In this document: positions 1 through 8,432 of the stretch, in pieces | Position numbering within the stretch: the stretch's first letter is position 1 | How the letters are laid out: each line of letters begins with the position of its first letter | Assembly (NCBI GenBank): GCA_018242505.1 | Contig: JAFEBU010000067.1 | Span: 1 to 64,000 of the forward strand | Source of the DNA: Pseudomonadota bacterium | GTDB lineage: Bacteria > Pseudomonadota > Alphaproteobacteria > Reyranellales > Reyranellaceae | DNA: 64,000 nucleotides | Direction: 5' to 3' | Made by a program: the position numbers and the translations under genes | Notes under the pieces: model-generated | Told to the model about the DNA's origin: nothing | Databases searched by the model: none | What the model saw: the letters and a program-made list of their open reading frames with translations, nothing else

Positions 1-49
1 AAGGCTTGATCAGCCGCCATTCGACATCGCTGAGATCGAACCGAGCCAT
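1..49 (-). mobile_element. IS5-family transposase, N-terminal start only (cut by window edge)
   Basis: Read on the minus strand, an ATG at 49-47 opens a frame MARFDLSDVEWRLIKP that runs off the left edge. This opening closely resembles the N-terminus of IS5-family (IS427-group) DDE transposases, which typically begin MARFDL(S/T)D.EW..I.P. Only 16 codons are visible, so intactness cannot be judged. The roughly 100 bases to the right (50-150) are less GC-rich than the rest and presumably include the end of the element, but I could not define a terminal inverted repeat without the other end. Confidence 0.55.
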
Positions 50-178
50 CTTCACCTCCGGCAAGATCGCAGTGAATCAGTTCAGCTCAATCTTGGGAAT
101 ATCCTTTATGGGTACAGAATCTAGAGGGTTCGGCGGCTTCTCTGCCGCAGCACCGACGAGACGTGCTAGTCTTCGCCG

Positions 179-766
179 ATGGACATCGCGCAAAAGCGCG
201 TGACGTCACCGTCACGCGCCGCATGGATGGGTGTGCTCGGCATCATGCTGGTGCAGGCAGTGGTCCTTCACGGGATGGGCCGCCTGTGGATCTGCAGTTG
301 CGGCACCATTCGCCTCTGGGTGGGCGACATCCGGTCGATCGAGATGTCGCAGCAGGTGGCCGACTGGTACACCTTCTCGCACATCATCCACGGCATCCTC
401 TTCTATGGTCTGCTGCGGCTCCTCCTGCCGCGTCTGCCGATGCTCACGCGGCTGGTCATCGCCGTCGGCATCGAAGCTGGCTGGGAGATCGCCGAGAATA
501 CGCCGTGGGTGATTGAGGCATACCGTCTACAAGCGCTGGCGCGCGGCTATGTCGGCGACAGCATCCTCAATTCGCTGTCGGATACGCTGTCGATGATGAC
601 CGGCTTTGCGTTGGCCTCGATCCTGCCATGGAAAGCGACGCTGGTGCTCGCAATCGTGATGGAAGTCGCGGTAGGCTACCTTGTCCATGACAATCTGACG
701 CTCAATATTCTGAACTTCGTCCACCGCTTTCCTGCCATCGAGATCTGGCAGTCGGCGGTGCAGTAG
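179..766 (+). CDS. DUF2585 (UPF0314) family membrane protein
   Basis: The 195-residue protein has several hydrophobic segments (about residues 15-35, 65-85, 135-180). It carries the family hallmark: a small CxCG-type segment (CSCGTIRLW, about 40-48), then SQQVADWYTFSHIIHG (about 58-73) and GIEAGWEIAENTPWVIE in the middle. This matches the length and motifs of the DUF2585/UPF0314 family of alphaproteobacterial inner-membrane proteins, whose function is unknown. No clear Shine-Dalgarno precedes the ATG at 179; an internal ATG at residue 17 is an alternative. It stands alone between the insertion-sequence end and the tkt operon and is followed by a terminator-like hairpin. Confidence 0.8.
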   Translation: MDIAQKRVTSPSRAAWMGVLGIMLVQAVVLHGMGRLWICSCGTIRLWVGDIRSIEMSQQVADWYTFSHIIHGILFYGLLRLLLPRLPMLTRLVIAVGIEAGWEIAENTPWVIEAYRLQALARGYVGDSILNSLSDTLSMMTGFALASILPWKATLVLAIVMEVAVGYLVHDNLTLNILNFVHRFPAIEIWQSAVQ

Positions 767-840
767 CAGACGGCGCATGGGAACGGAACCTTGTCGGCGC
801 GAAGCCGTTGGCACTGAATTCCGCACCAGGGGGCCGGACT

Positions 841-868
841 CCGGGACGTTTTGATACGTCCCGGTTTT
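841..868 (+). terminator. Perfect 9-bp hairpin plus T-run in the tkt leader
   Basis: CCGGGACGT (841-849), a 6-base loop, ACGTCCCGG (856-864) and TTTT (865-868) form a classic intrinsic-terminator shape. It would end transcription of the DUF2585 gene. It stops only 29 bases before the tkt start codon, too little room for a promoter after it, so tkt transcripts starting upstream must pass through it. That makes it a possible attenuator or 5' UTR element as well as a terminator. Confidence 0.65.
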
Positions 869-897
869 GGCGTTCCCGGAAGGTAGGGGAGGGCAGC

Positions 898-2985
898 ATG
901 AACGATGCGGCAACCAGAGATAGCGTCTCCCTTGACCAGCTTTGCATCAACACTGTGAGGACGCTGTCGATCGATGCGATCCAGAAGGCGAATTCCGGCC
1001 ATCCCGGGACGCCGATGTCGATGGCGCCGGTCGCCTACACGCTGTGGCAGAAGTTCCTGCGCTTCGATCCCGAAGACCCGATCTGGCCCAATCGCGATCG
1101 CTTCGTGTTGTCGGCCGGCCACGCCTCGATGCTGCTTTACGCGCTGCTGCATCTCACAGGCACCAGGGCGGTCGATGCCAAGTACGAGACCTTGGGCGAA
1201 TTGGCTGTGAAGCTCGAGGATATCGAACGCTTCCGCCAACTCGACAGCAAATGCACCGGCCATCCCGAATATCACCTGACTTCGGGTGTCGAGACCACGA
1301 CGGGGCCGTTGGGCCAGGGTTGCGCCACCAGTGTCGGCATGGCGATGGCGGGAGCCTGGATGGGGCAGTACTTCAACAAGCCCGGCTTCACGATGTTCGA
1401 CTTCGACGTTTATGTGCTGTGCGGCGATGGCGACATGATGGAGGGCGTGTCGAGTGAAGCTGCTTCCCTGGCAGGTCACCTCAAGCTCTCGAATCTGTGC
1501 TGGATCTACGACGACAATCACGTGACCATCGAGGGACACACCGATCTCGCTTTCAGCGAGGATGTTGCCAGGCGCTTCGCAGCCTATGGTTGGAAAGTCC
1601 GCCACGTCGCCGATGCCAACAATACGGAAGAAGTGGCGAAAGCGATCGCCGGCTTCCGGCGCACCAAGGACGCGCCGACGCTGATCATAGTGCACAGCGA
1701 GATCGGCTACGGTTCGCCGCACAAGCAAGATACTTCGGAAGCGCATGGCGAACCGCTGGGCGTCGAGGAAGTGAAGCTCACCAAGCGCGCCTACGGCTGG
1801 CCGGAGGACGCCCAGTTCCTGGTTCCCAATGGCGTCCGCGAACATTTCGCCGCGGGCATCGGCCAGCGCGCCGGCAAGCTGCGCAAGGCTTGGGAAAGGC
1901 GGCTCAAGGGCTATGCCAAGGAACATCCCGAACTCGCCGACCATATCCACCGCATGCAGACGCGCGAGCTGCCGAATGGCTGGGATGCCGAGCTGCCCGG
2001 CTTCCCGGTCGACATGGAGAAGGGCGTCGCCACGCGGGTGGCCTCGGGCAAGGCACTGAACGCGATCGCGCCACGCTTCCCCTGGCTTCTGGGGGGAGCG
2101 GCCGATCTTGGCGGCTCGACCGGTGTGCGGCTCACTTATCAGGGTGCGGGCGAGTTCGAGGCTAGTGACAACTACTCGGGCCGCAATGTTCATTTCGGCA
2201 TCCGCGAGCATGCCATGGCGGCGATCATGAACGGGCTCGCTTTGTCGAAAGTGCGGAGCTACGGCGCGACTTATCTGATCTTCAGCGATTACCTGAAGCC
2301 GGCATTGAGGCTCAGCGCCATCATGGAAGTGCCGGCGATTTACATCTTCTCGCACGATTCGATCGGCGTCGGCGAGGATGGACCCACGCACCAGCCAGTC
2401 GAGCAACTCATCTCGCTGCGCGCCATTCCCGGCCTGATCACGCTTCGGCCGGCCGACGCCAACGAGACGATTGAGGCTTGGCGTGTCGTGATGGCGCTGA
2501 AACATCAGCCCGCCTGCCTGGTCCTGAGCCGCGGGGCATTGCCGGTCTTCGACCGTACGAAATACGCCGCCGCCTCCGGCCTCGCCCGCGGCGCCTACGT
2601 GATGGCTGATGCCGAAGATGGCGCGCCCGAGGTGCTGTTGATCGGCACAGGCAGCGAGGTGCGACTCTGCCTGGACGCCTTCGAGGACCTGACGAAAGAG
2701 GGTGTGCGGGCCCGCGTGGTCAGCATGCCGTCCTGGGAGCTGTTCGAGCAACAGGATCAGGCCTATCGCGACCAAGTCCTGCCGCCGAACGTCAAGGCGC
2801 GGGTTTCGGTTGAAGCCGGCTCCGTCCTGGGGTGGGATCACTATGTCGGCGAAAGCGGCGCCAAGATCGGGATGCACACCTTCGGTTCATCGGCTCCCCT
2901 GAAGGATCTGATGAGGCGATTCGGCTTCACGCCGGACGCCGTGCTCGAGGCGGCCCGCCAGCAGCTTGCCGAGGCGAGAAAGTAG
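898..2985 (+). CDS. tkt: Transketolase
   Basis: The 695-residue thiamine-diphosphate enzyme moves two-carbon ketol units between pentose, triose and tetrose phosphates in the non-oxidative pentose phosphate pathway. Visible hallmarks are SGHPGTPMS near residue 33, the ThDP/metal motif GDGDMMEG near 175, the acid-bearing GIREHAMAAIMNG near 433, and a C-terminal regulatory-type domain (LLIGTGSEVRLCLDA). Length and order match bacterial transketolases. I chose the ATG at 898 because a purine-rich ribosome site (ggaaggtaggggaggg) lies just upstream; an in-frame ATG at 808 would add 30 residues unlike the family. It is first in an eight-gene pentose phosphate operon. Confidence 0.95.
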   Translation: MNDAATRDSVSLDQLCINTVRTLSIDAIQKANSGHPGTPMSMAPVAYTLWQKFLRFDPEDPIWPNRDRFVLSAGHASMLLYALLHLTGTRAVDAKYETLGELAVKLEDIERFRQLDSKCTGHPEYHLTSGVETTTGPLGQGCATSVGMAMAGAWMGQYFNKPGFTMFDFDVYVLCGDGDMMEGVSSEAASLAGHLKLSNLCWIYDDNHVTIEGHTDLAFSEDVARRFAAYGWKVRHVADANNTEEVAKAIAGFRRTKDAPTLIIVHSEIGYGSPHKQDTSEAHGEPLGVEEVKLTKRAYGWPEDAQFLVPNGVREHFAAGIGQRAGKLRKAWERRLKGYAKEHPELADHIHRMQTRELPNGWDAELPGFPVDMEKGVATRVASGKALNAIAPRFPWLLGGAADLGGSTGVRLTYQGAGEFEASDNYSGRNVHFGIREHAMAAIMNGLALSKVRSYGATYLIFSDYLKPALRLSAIMEVPAIYIFSHDSIGVGEDGPTHQPVEQLISLRAIPGLITLRPADANETIEAWRVVMALKHQPACLVLSRGALPVFDRTKYAAASGLARGAYVMADAEDGAPEVLLIGTGSEVRLCLDAFEDLTKEGVRARVVSMPSWELFEQQDQAYRDQVLPPNVKARVSVEAGSVLGWDHYVGESGAKIGMHTFGSSAPLKDLMRRFGFTPDAVLEAARQQLAEARK

Positions 2986-3002
2986 AAATAGCGGAGACAA
3001 AG

Positions 3003-3977
3003 ATGCAGCTTGGGATGATCGGCCTCGGCCGGATGGGCGGGAACATCGTGCGGCGGCTGACGCGGGGCGGGCACGATTGCGTGGTGTTCGACCAGAACGC
3101 CACGGCGGTGAAATCACTGGTCGGCGAGAAAGTCCAGGGCAGCAACGATCTCGCCGATCTCGTGAAGAAGCTCAAGAAGCCCCGTGTGGTCTGGGTCATG
3201 CTGCCGGCGGGCGAGATCACCGAGAACACGGTGAACCAGCTCGGCGCGCTCCTGGAAGCGGGGGACACGATTATCGATGGCGGCAACGCCTTCTTCCAGG
3301 ACGATGTACGCCGCGCCAAGGCGTTGGCGCAGAAGGGCATCCACTATATCGATTGTGGAACCTCGGGTGGCGTATGGGGGCTGGAACGCGGCTACTGCCT
3401 CATGATCGGCGGCGAGAAGAAGGAGGTGGATCGGCTCGATCCGATTTTTGCCACGCTGGCGCCGGGCGAGGGCAAGATCGACAAGACGCCATTTCGAGAG
3501 AAGCGCGATCCGCGTGTGCAGCGCGGCTATCTCTATTGCGGTCCGTCGGGCTCGGGTCGTTTCGTGAAAATGGTCCACAATGGCATCGAGTACGGCATCA
3601 TGCAGGCCTATGCCGAGGGCTTCGAGATCATGCAGAAGGCGGCCTCCCGGGAGGTGCCGGAGGATCGACGCTACAACCTTGACCTTGCCGACATTGCGGA
3701 GGTCTGGCGGCGCGGCAGCGTGATCAGCTCGTGGCTGCTCGATCTCACCGCCATGTCGCTTGCCGAGGATCCGGCCCTGTCCAAGTACTCGGGCGTGGTC
3801 GAGGATTCGGGCGAGGGACGCTGGACAGTCAACGCCGCGATCGAAGAGGCGGTACCGGCCGATGTACTATCAGCCGCATTGTTCGCCCGCTTCCGCTCGC
3901 GTGACAGGGAGGGCACCGCAAACAAGCTCCTGTCGGCCATGCGCCATGCCTTTGGCGGCCACGTGGAACCGAAATGA
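3003..3977 (+). CDS. gnd: 6-phosphogluconate dehydrogenase, short (NAD-type) form
   Basis: The enzyme oxidatively decarboxylates 6-phosphogluconate to ribulose 5-phosphate. The 324-residue chain starts with the dinucleotide fold MQLGMIGLGRMGGN. It carries IIDGGNAFFQDD (about 95-106), the substrate-site block DCGTSGGVWGLERGY (about 118-132) and VHNGIEYGIMQAYAEG (about 191-206). It is much shorter than the roughly 470-residue E. coli type and belongs to the GntZ-like short form. The end of the second beta strand reads VVFDQN, with an aspartate where NADP-specific enzymes have Asn-Arg; this favours NAD+ (inference). GGAGACAAAG precedes the ATG, 17 bases after the tkt stop. It overlaps zwf by 4 bases. 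Confidence 0.93.
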   Translation: MQLGMIGLGRMGGNIVRRLTRGGHDCVVFDQNATAVKSLVGEKVQGSNDLADLVKKLKKPRVVWVMLPAGEITENTVNQLGALLEAGDTIIDGGNAFFQDDVRRAKALAQKGIHYIDCGTSGGVWGLERGYCLMIGGEKKEVDRLDPIFATLAPGEGKIDKTPFREKRDPRVQRGYLYCGPSGSGRFVKMVHNGIEYGIMQAYAEGFEIMQKAASREVPEDRRYNLDLADIAEVWRRGSVISSWLLDLTAMSLAEDPALSKYSGVVEDSGEGRWTVNAAIEEAVPADVLSAALFARFRSRDREGTANKLLSAMRHAFGGHVEPK

Positions 3978-5515
3978 CCGCGGCGGCGGCCAACGGCAAG
4001 GCAGAGCCCGCACCGGCCTGCGCACTGGTGATCTTCGGGGCGACCGGAGATCTCACGCGGCGCCTTCTGGTGCCGGCGTTGCGCAATCTTCGGCGCGATG
4101 GTTTGTTGGCGGAGAACTTCGGACTGATCGGCTTGGCGTCGCGCGATATTGGCGACGAGGGATTCCGCAAGCATCTCAGCGACGGCATGGCGCAATTCAA
4201 GGCCGGCAGCGGCGATGCCGACATCGACTGGTTTGTCCAGCGCGCCCATTATCTCAGCGGCAGGTTCGAAGATCCGTCGATCTACAAGGTGCTTGCGGAC
4301 AAGCTCCGGGAGGTCGAGGCGGCGCAGCATACGGCCGGCAATGTGCTCTTCTATCTTGCGACGCCGCCCAGCGAGTTCGCGGTCATCGTCGCGCAGCTTG
4401 CCAAGGCCGGGCTCACGCGTGAGACAGAGGGGCGCTGGCGGCGGGTGATCATCGAGAAGCCGTTTGGCCACGACCTCGCCTCGGCGATAGCGCTCAACAA
4501 GAAGATCCTGATGGCCCTGGACGAGGGCCAGATCTACCGGATCGACCATTATCTCGGAAAAGAGACCGTCCAGAACATCATGGTGTTCCGCTTCGCCAAC
4601 GGTTTCGTCGAGCCGTTGTGGAACCGCGATCACATCGACAATGTGCGCATCACGGTGGCGGAGACGGTGGGCGTGGAACAGCGCGGACGCTTCTACGACA
4701 AGACCGGTGCTCTGCGCGACATGGTGCCCAACCACCTGTTCCAGCTGCTGACGCTGATCGCCATGGAACCGCCGAGCGGATTCACCGCCGATGCGCTGCG
4801 GAGCGAGAAGTCGAAGGTGCTGGATGCAGTGCATCGCTTCGATCCCGAAGAGGCCCGTCGCAACGTCGTGCGCGGCCAATACGGCGCCGGTATCGTCGAC
4901 AACAAGAAGATCGTGCCCTACCGCGAAGCACCCGACGTGCCGGCGACGTCGATGACCGAGACCTATGTCGCGATGAAGCTCGCGATCGACAATTGGCGTT
5001 GGGCGGGTGTGCCATTCTATCTGCGCACCGGCAAGGCGCTGGCGAAGCGCCGGAGCTATATCACCGTCCAGTTCAAGCAGGCGCCGCTGGCGCTGTTTCG
5101 CGACACACCGGTGGAGCGCTTGCCACCCAACGACCTCACCCTGCACATCCAGCCCGACGAAGGTGTCACCTTGCGCTTCGGCGTGAAGATTCCCGGGCCG
5201 GCGGTACGAATCGAAGGCGTCGACCTCAAATTCAACTACGATGATGCATTCGAGACCACGCCGAGCACAGGCTACGAGACGCTGATCTACGATTGCATGA
5301 CGGGCGACCCATCGCTGTTCCAGCGGGCCGATTCGATCGAGGCTGGCTGGCGCGTCGTGCAACCGATCCTCGACGCCTGGAGAGAGGAAGGACGCACCAA
5401 TCTGCCGATCTATCCCGCGGGTAGCTCCGGCCCCGTGGAAGCCAACCAGCTTCTCCAGCGCGATGGGCGCCGCTGGCGGGACATCGCGACCGACGGACTG
5501 GCGGATGGTGGTTAG
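3974..5515 (+). CDS. zwf: Glucose-6-phosphate 1-dehydrogenase
   Basis: This 513-residue enzyme catalyses the first step of the oxidative pentose phosphate pathway: glucose 6-phosphate plus NAD(P)+ gives 6-phosphogluconolactone. The coenzyme loop IFGATGDLTRRLLVPAL is near residue 17. The family signature RIDHYLGKETVQNIM, with catalytic His in the DHYLGK block, is near 188. RTGKALAKRR, the sugar-phosphate contact region, is near 350. Length is normal. The start codon overlaps the gnd stop (ATGA), and the next gene starts one base after the zwf stop, so translation is probably coupled through the operon. Confidence 0.96.
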   Translation: MTAAAANGKAEPAPACALVIFGATGDLTRRLLVPALRNLRRDGLLAENFGLIGLASRDIGDEGFRKHLSDGMAQFKAGSGDADIDWFVQRAHYLSGRFEDPSIYKVLADKLREVEAAQHTAGNVLFYLATPPSEFAVIVAQLAKAGLTRETEGRWRRVIIEKPFGHDLASAIALNKKILMALDEGQIYRIDHYLGKETVQNIMVFRFANGFVEPLWNRDHIDNVRITVAETVGVEQRGRFYDKTGALRDMVPNHLFQLLTLIAMEPPSGFTADALRSEKSKVLDAVHRFDPEEARRNVVRGQYGAGIVDNKKIVPYREAPDVPATSMTETYVAMKLAIDNWRWAGVPFYLRTGKALAKRRSYITVQFKQAPLALFRDTPVERLPPNDLTLHIQPDEGVTLRFGVKIPGPAVRIEGVDLKFNYDDAFETTPSTGYETLIYDCMTGDPSLFQRADSIEAGWRVVQPILDAWREEGRTNLPIYPAGSSGPVEANQLLQRDGRRWRDIATDGLADGG

Positions 5516-5516
5516 G

Positions 5517-6347
5517 ATGAGTGCCCGACTCCCGATCTCGGCGCTGATTTCCGATGTCGATGGCACGCTGGTCACGCCCGCCAAGGTGCTGACCGCACGC
5601 GCGAAGAGGGCGGTGGCGGATCTGCGCCGGCATGGCATTGCCTTCGCCATCGTGAGCGCCCGGCCGCCGGAAGGCATGCGCATGTTCGTCGAGCCTCTCG
5701 GACTCTCGCAGGTGATGGCCGGCTTCAACGGCGGCGCCTTTGTGCGCCCCGACCTTACGCTTCTGGAGGAGCGGTTGCTGGCGCCAGACGTGGCGCACCG
5801 CACGCTCGACTATCTCGACGCCAAGGGCGTGGATGCCTGGGTGTTCGCGAAAGGCCGCTGGTTCATTCGCAATCCGAAAGGGCCCAAGGTCGATCACGAG
5901 GCGATGACGGTGCAGTTCGCACCGACTGTCGTGGAAGATTTCGGCCCTGCGCTCGACGCGGTCCACAAGATGGTGGGCGTCAGCGACGACTATGCTCTTC
6001 TGGCACGCTGCGAGGCCGAGGTTCAGAGGCTGGCAGGCCGATCGGCGGCTGTCGTCCGGTCGCAAGCCTACTATCTCGACGTCACTAATCCGGATGCCAA
6101 CAAGGGTGTTGCGGTTCATACGCTCGCGAAGCTCATGGGTGTGCCGCTCGGGGAGGTCGCTGTCATCGGCGATGGCCTGAACGATGTCGCCATGTTTGCC
6201 CAATGCCCGTTCAGCATCGCCATGGGCAATGCCAGCGATGAGGTGAAGGCCAAGGCAAGATTCGTGACTGAGTCGAATGAGGAGGATGGCTTCGCGCGCG
6301 CTGTCGAGCGCTATCTGCTGGCGCCGGACCGCGGAGGTTCGGCATGA
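5517..6347 (+). CDS. HAD-superfamily Cof-type sugar-phosphate phosphatase
   Basis: The 276-residue protein has the HAD nucleophile motif SDVDGTLV near residue 11, a Ser/Thr motif IVSARPPEGM near 46, and the acidic motif VIGDGLNDVAMF near 217. It has a large C2-type cap between, as in Cof/SupH phosphatases. The preceding NPDANKGVAV segment is typical of Cof members that act on sugar phosphates. Substrate is unknown; its place between zwf and rpe suggests a pentose or hexose phosphate, or clearing of a side product. I placed the start at the ATG at 5517, one base after zwf; an ATG at 5505 inside zwf is the alternative. Confidence 0.82.
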   Translation: MSARLPISALISDVDGTLVTPAKVLTARAKRAVADLRRHGIAFAIVSARPPEGMRMFVEPLGLSQVMAGFNGGAFVRPDLTLLEERLLAPDVAHRTLDYLDAKGVDAWVFAKGRWFIRNPKGPKVDHEAMTVQFAPTVVEDFGPALDAVHKMVGVSDDYALLARCEAEVQRLAGRSAAVVRSQAYYLDVTNPDANKGVAVHTLAKLMGVPLGEVAVIGDGLNDVAMFAQCPFSIAMGNASDEVKAKARFVTESNEEDGFARAVERYLLAPDRGGSA

Positions 6348-7018
6348 AAGGGCGGCCGATCATCGTCGCGCCCTCGATCCTGTCGGCCGATTTCGGCCGG
6401 CTCGATGCCGAGGTGAAGGCGGCCGATGCGGCCGGTGCCGACTGGATCCATGTCGATGTGATGGACGGCCGCTTCGTGCCCAACATCAGCTTTGGACCCG
6501 TGGTGATCGAAGCCGTGCGTCGGGCGACGAAGAAGCCGCTCAACGTCCATCTGATGATCGTCGAGCCCGAGCGCTATCTCGAGGATTTCGCCCGAGCCGG
6601 CGCCGACCATCTCCTCGTGCAGGCCGAGCCCTCCTCGACGGTCCATCTGCATCGCGTGCTGAGTCGCGTGCGCGATATGGGCAAGAAGGCAGGGGCCGTG
6701 CTCGATCCGGCAAGTCCAATTGACTGGATCGAGTACGTCCTGCCGCTCTGCGACATCGTTCTGATAATGACCGTGAACCCCGGCTTTGGCGGCCAGAAGT
6801 TCCTGCCCGAGATGTTGCCCAAGATCCGGAGCCTGCGTTCGGCTTGCGATGCGCGGGGCCTCGACCCGGTAATCGAGGTTGACGGCGGCCAGGACTGTCG
6901 GCATGCCGCCGAGGCGATCGCGGCCGGGGCCAATGCCATTGTGGCGGGCTCGGCGATCTTCGGCGCGAAGGATTACGCTGCGGCGATCGCAGCCATTCGC
7001 GCAGGACAATGTCCATGA
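6344..7018 (+). CDS. rpe: Ribulose-phosphate 3-epimerase
   Basis: The 224-residue TIM-barrel enzyme interconverts ribulose 5-phosphate and xylulose 5-phosphate. It shows APSILSADFGRL (about 8-19), the metal-site HVDVMDGRFVPNISFGP (about 35-51), NVHLMIVEPE, the loop NPGFGGQKF (about 146-154) and the second catalytic aspartate in IEVDGGQD (about 177-184). Length is normal. Its ATG overlaps the HAD gene's stop by 4 bases, and its own stop overlaps pgl, which fits co-translation in the pentose phosphate operon. Confidence 0.95.
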   Translation: MKGRPIIVAPSILSADFGRLDAEVKAADAAGADWIHVDVMDGRFVPNISFGPVVIEAVRRATKKPLNVHLMIVEPERYLEDFARAGADHLLVQAEPSSTVHLHRVLSRVRDMGKKAGAVLDPASPIDWIEYVLPLCDIVLIMTVNPGFGGQKFLPEMLPKIRSLRSACDARGLDPVIEVDGGQDCRHAAEAIAAGANAIVAGSAIFGAKDYAAAIAAIRAGQCP

Positions 7019-7743
7019 CCAAACCGATCATCGAGATTGTCGACGATGCCGGGGCGCTCGCCGAGTTGGCGGCGGACTGGCTGCTGGCGCTGGCGAGATT
7101 GAAGGAAGGCATCTTCAGCGTAGCGCTCTCGGGTGGATCCACGCCACGTCGCCTCTATCAACTGCTGGCGAGCACGCCGCGGCGGGATCTGTTTCCCTGG
7201 GATCGCACAGTCTGGTTCTGGGGCGACGAACGCTTCGTCCCGCACGATGATCCAGCCAGCAACTACCGCATGGTGAACGAGGCGATGCTGGCGCTTGTGC
7301 CGGTGCCGCCGGCGAACGTCCATCCGATGCCCACCGAGGGAATCGCCCCGGATGCGGCGGCGTCGGTCTACGAACGTACCTTGAAACAGTTCTACGGCGC
7401 CGACGAACTTGCGGCCAACAAGCTGTTGTTCGATGTCGTGCTGCTGGGACTTGGCACCAACGGCCATACGGCATCGCTGTTTCCCGGCATGGCCGTCCTG
7501 CAGGAGCGTCGCCGCTGGGTCGGAGTCATGACCGACCCTCAAGCGGGCACGCGGCTCACACTCACCTATCCGGCTTTGGAAAGCAGCCGGGAAACGGCCT
7601 TTCTCGTCGCAGGCGAGGACAAGCGCGCGGTGCTGCGTCAGATCCTGGATGGCGATATGTCGTTGCCGGCCGCCCGGTTGCGGCCGCAGGGCACGTTGCG
7701 CTTTTTCGTGGATCGCGCTGCCGCAGGCGATGGCCGGGCATGA
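7015..7743 (+). CDS. pgl: 6-phosphogluconolactonase (DevB type)
   Basis: Hydrolyses 6-phosphogluconolactone made by Zwf to 6-phosphogluconate for Gnd. The 242-residue protein has the sugar-isomerase-like fold motifs SGGSTPRRLYQLLA (about 38-51), WFWGDERFVPHDDPASNYRM (about 66-85) and LLGLGTNGHTASLFPG (about 142-157). I prefer the ATG at 7015 to that at 7009 because AGGA lies 8 bases upstream of it and it gives the same 4-base ATGA overlap seen at other junctions of this operon. Confidence 0.93.
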   Translation: MTKPIIEIVDDAGALAELAADWLLALARLKEGIFSVALSGGSTPRRLYQLLASTPRRDLFPWDRTVWFWGDERFVPHDDPASNYRMVNEAMLALVPVPPANVHPMPTEGIAPDAAASVYERTLKQFYGADELAANKLLFDVVLLGLGTNGHTASLFPGMAVLQERRRWVGVMTDPQAGTRLTLTYPALESSRETAFLVAGEDKRAVLRQILDGDMSLPAARLRPQGTLRFFVDRAAAGDGRA

Positions 7744-8432
7744 CGGCGTCGACTGACCGGGCAGCCCAGAAGCGGGCTGCAGCAGCGCGGGCCGTGGCAG
7801 AGGTCCAGGACGGCATGGTGGTGGGACTTGGCACGGGATCGACTGCCGAGCTCGCGGTCGAGGCGCTCTCGAAACGGATCGCCCAGGGGCTTCGCATCGT
7901 TGGCGTGCCGACGTCCGAACGCACGCGCGCATTGGCTGAAAGGTCCGGCGTGCCGCTCGTCCCGGCCGGCGACTGGCCGAGTCTCGACCTCGATATCGAC
8001 GGTGCCGACCAGGTCGAACGCGGAAGCCTCAATATGATCAAGGGGTTAGGCGGCGCCTTGTTACGGGAGAAGATCGTGGCCAGCGCCGCCCGGCGCATGA
8101 TCGTCGTCGTGGACGAGTCGAAACTTGTCGATTGCCTGGGTGGACGTACGCCGCTGCCGGTGGAGATCGTCGCCTTTGGCTGGCAGGGTACGCTGGAGCG
8201 TCTCGCGGCGCTCGGTCTGCAGCCGCGACTGCGAGGCGTCGGCGATCAACCCTTCATCAGCGATGGCGGCAACCGCATCGTGGATTGCCACCTTGCCGAG
8301 ATCGCAGACGCCCGCAGTCTGGACGCAAAGCTTTCGGGTATCGTCGGCGTCGTCGAGACGGGCTTGTTCCTGGGGCTTGCTTCGACGGTCGTGGTAGGCC
8401 ATTCGACTGGCATCGAGGTCATGAAGAAATGA
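7740..8432 (+). CDS. rpiA: Ribose-5-phosphate isomerase A
   Basis: Interconverts ribose 5-phosphate and ribulose 5-phosphate. The 230-residue chain has the phosphate-binding GLGTGSTAELAVEAL (about 30-44), DLDIDGADQVERG (about 82-94) with the active-site aspartates, IKGLGGALLREKI (about 100-112) with the catalytic Glu and Lys region, VDESKLVDCLG (about 123-133) and SDGGNRIVDC near 175. Length matches RpiA. It overlaps both pgl upstream and the glucokinase gene downstream by 4 bases. Confidence 0.95.
   Translation: MTASTDRAAQKRAAAARAVAEVQDGMVVGLGTGSTAELAVEALSKRIAQGLRIVGVPTSERTRALAERSGVPLVPAGDWPSLDLDIDGADQVERGSLNMIKGLGGALLREKIVASAARRMIVVVDESKLVDCLGGRTPLPVEIVAFGWQGTLERLAALGLQPRLRGVGDQPFISDGGNRIVDCHLAEIADARSLDAKLSGIVGVVETGLFLGLASTVVVGHSTGIEVMKK

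Noticed and set aside
676..2877. Long minus-strand open frame (733 codons) across tkt
   Set aside because: It is the antisense shadow of transketolase in GC-rich DNA, with no domain and no ribosome site; the plus-strand frame has all catalytic motifs.
3671..5803. Long minus-strand open frame across zwf
   Set aside because: Antisense shadow of the strongly supported gnd/zwf/HAD genes; low-complexity Arg/His-rich translation.
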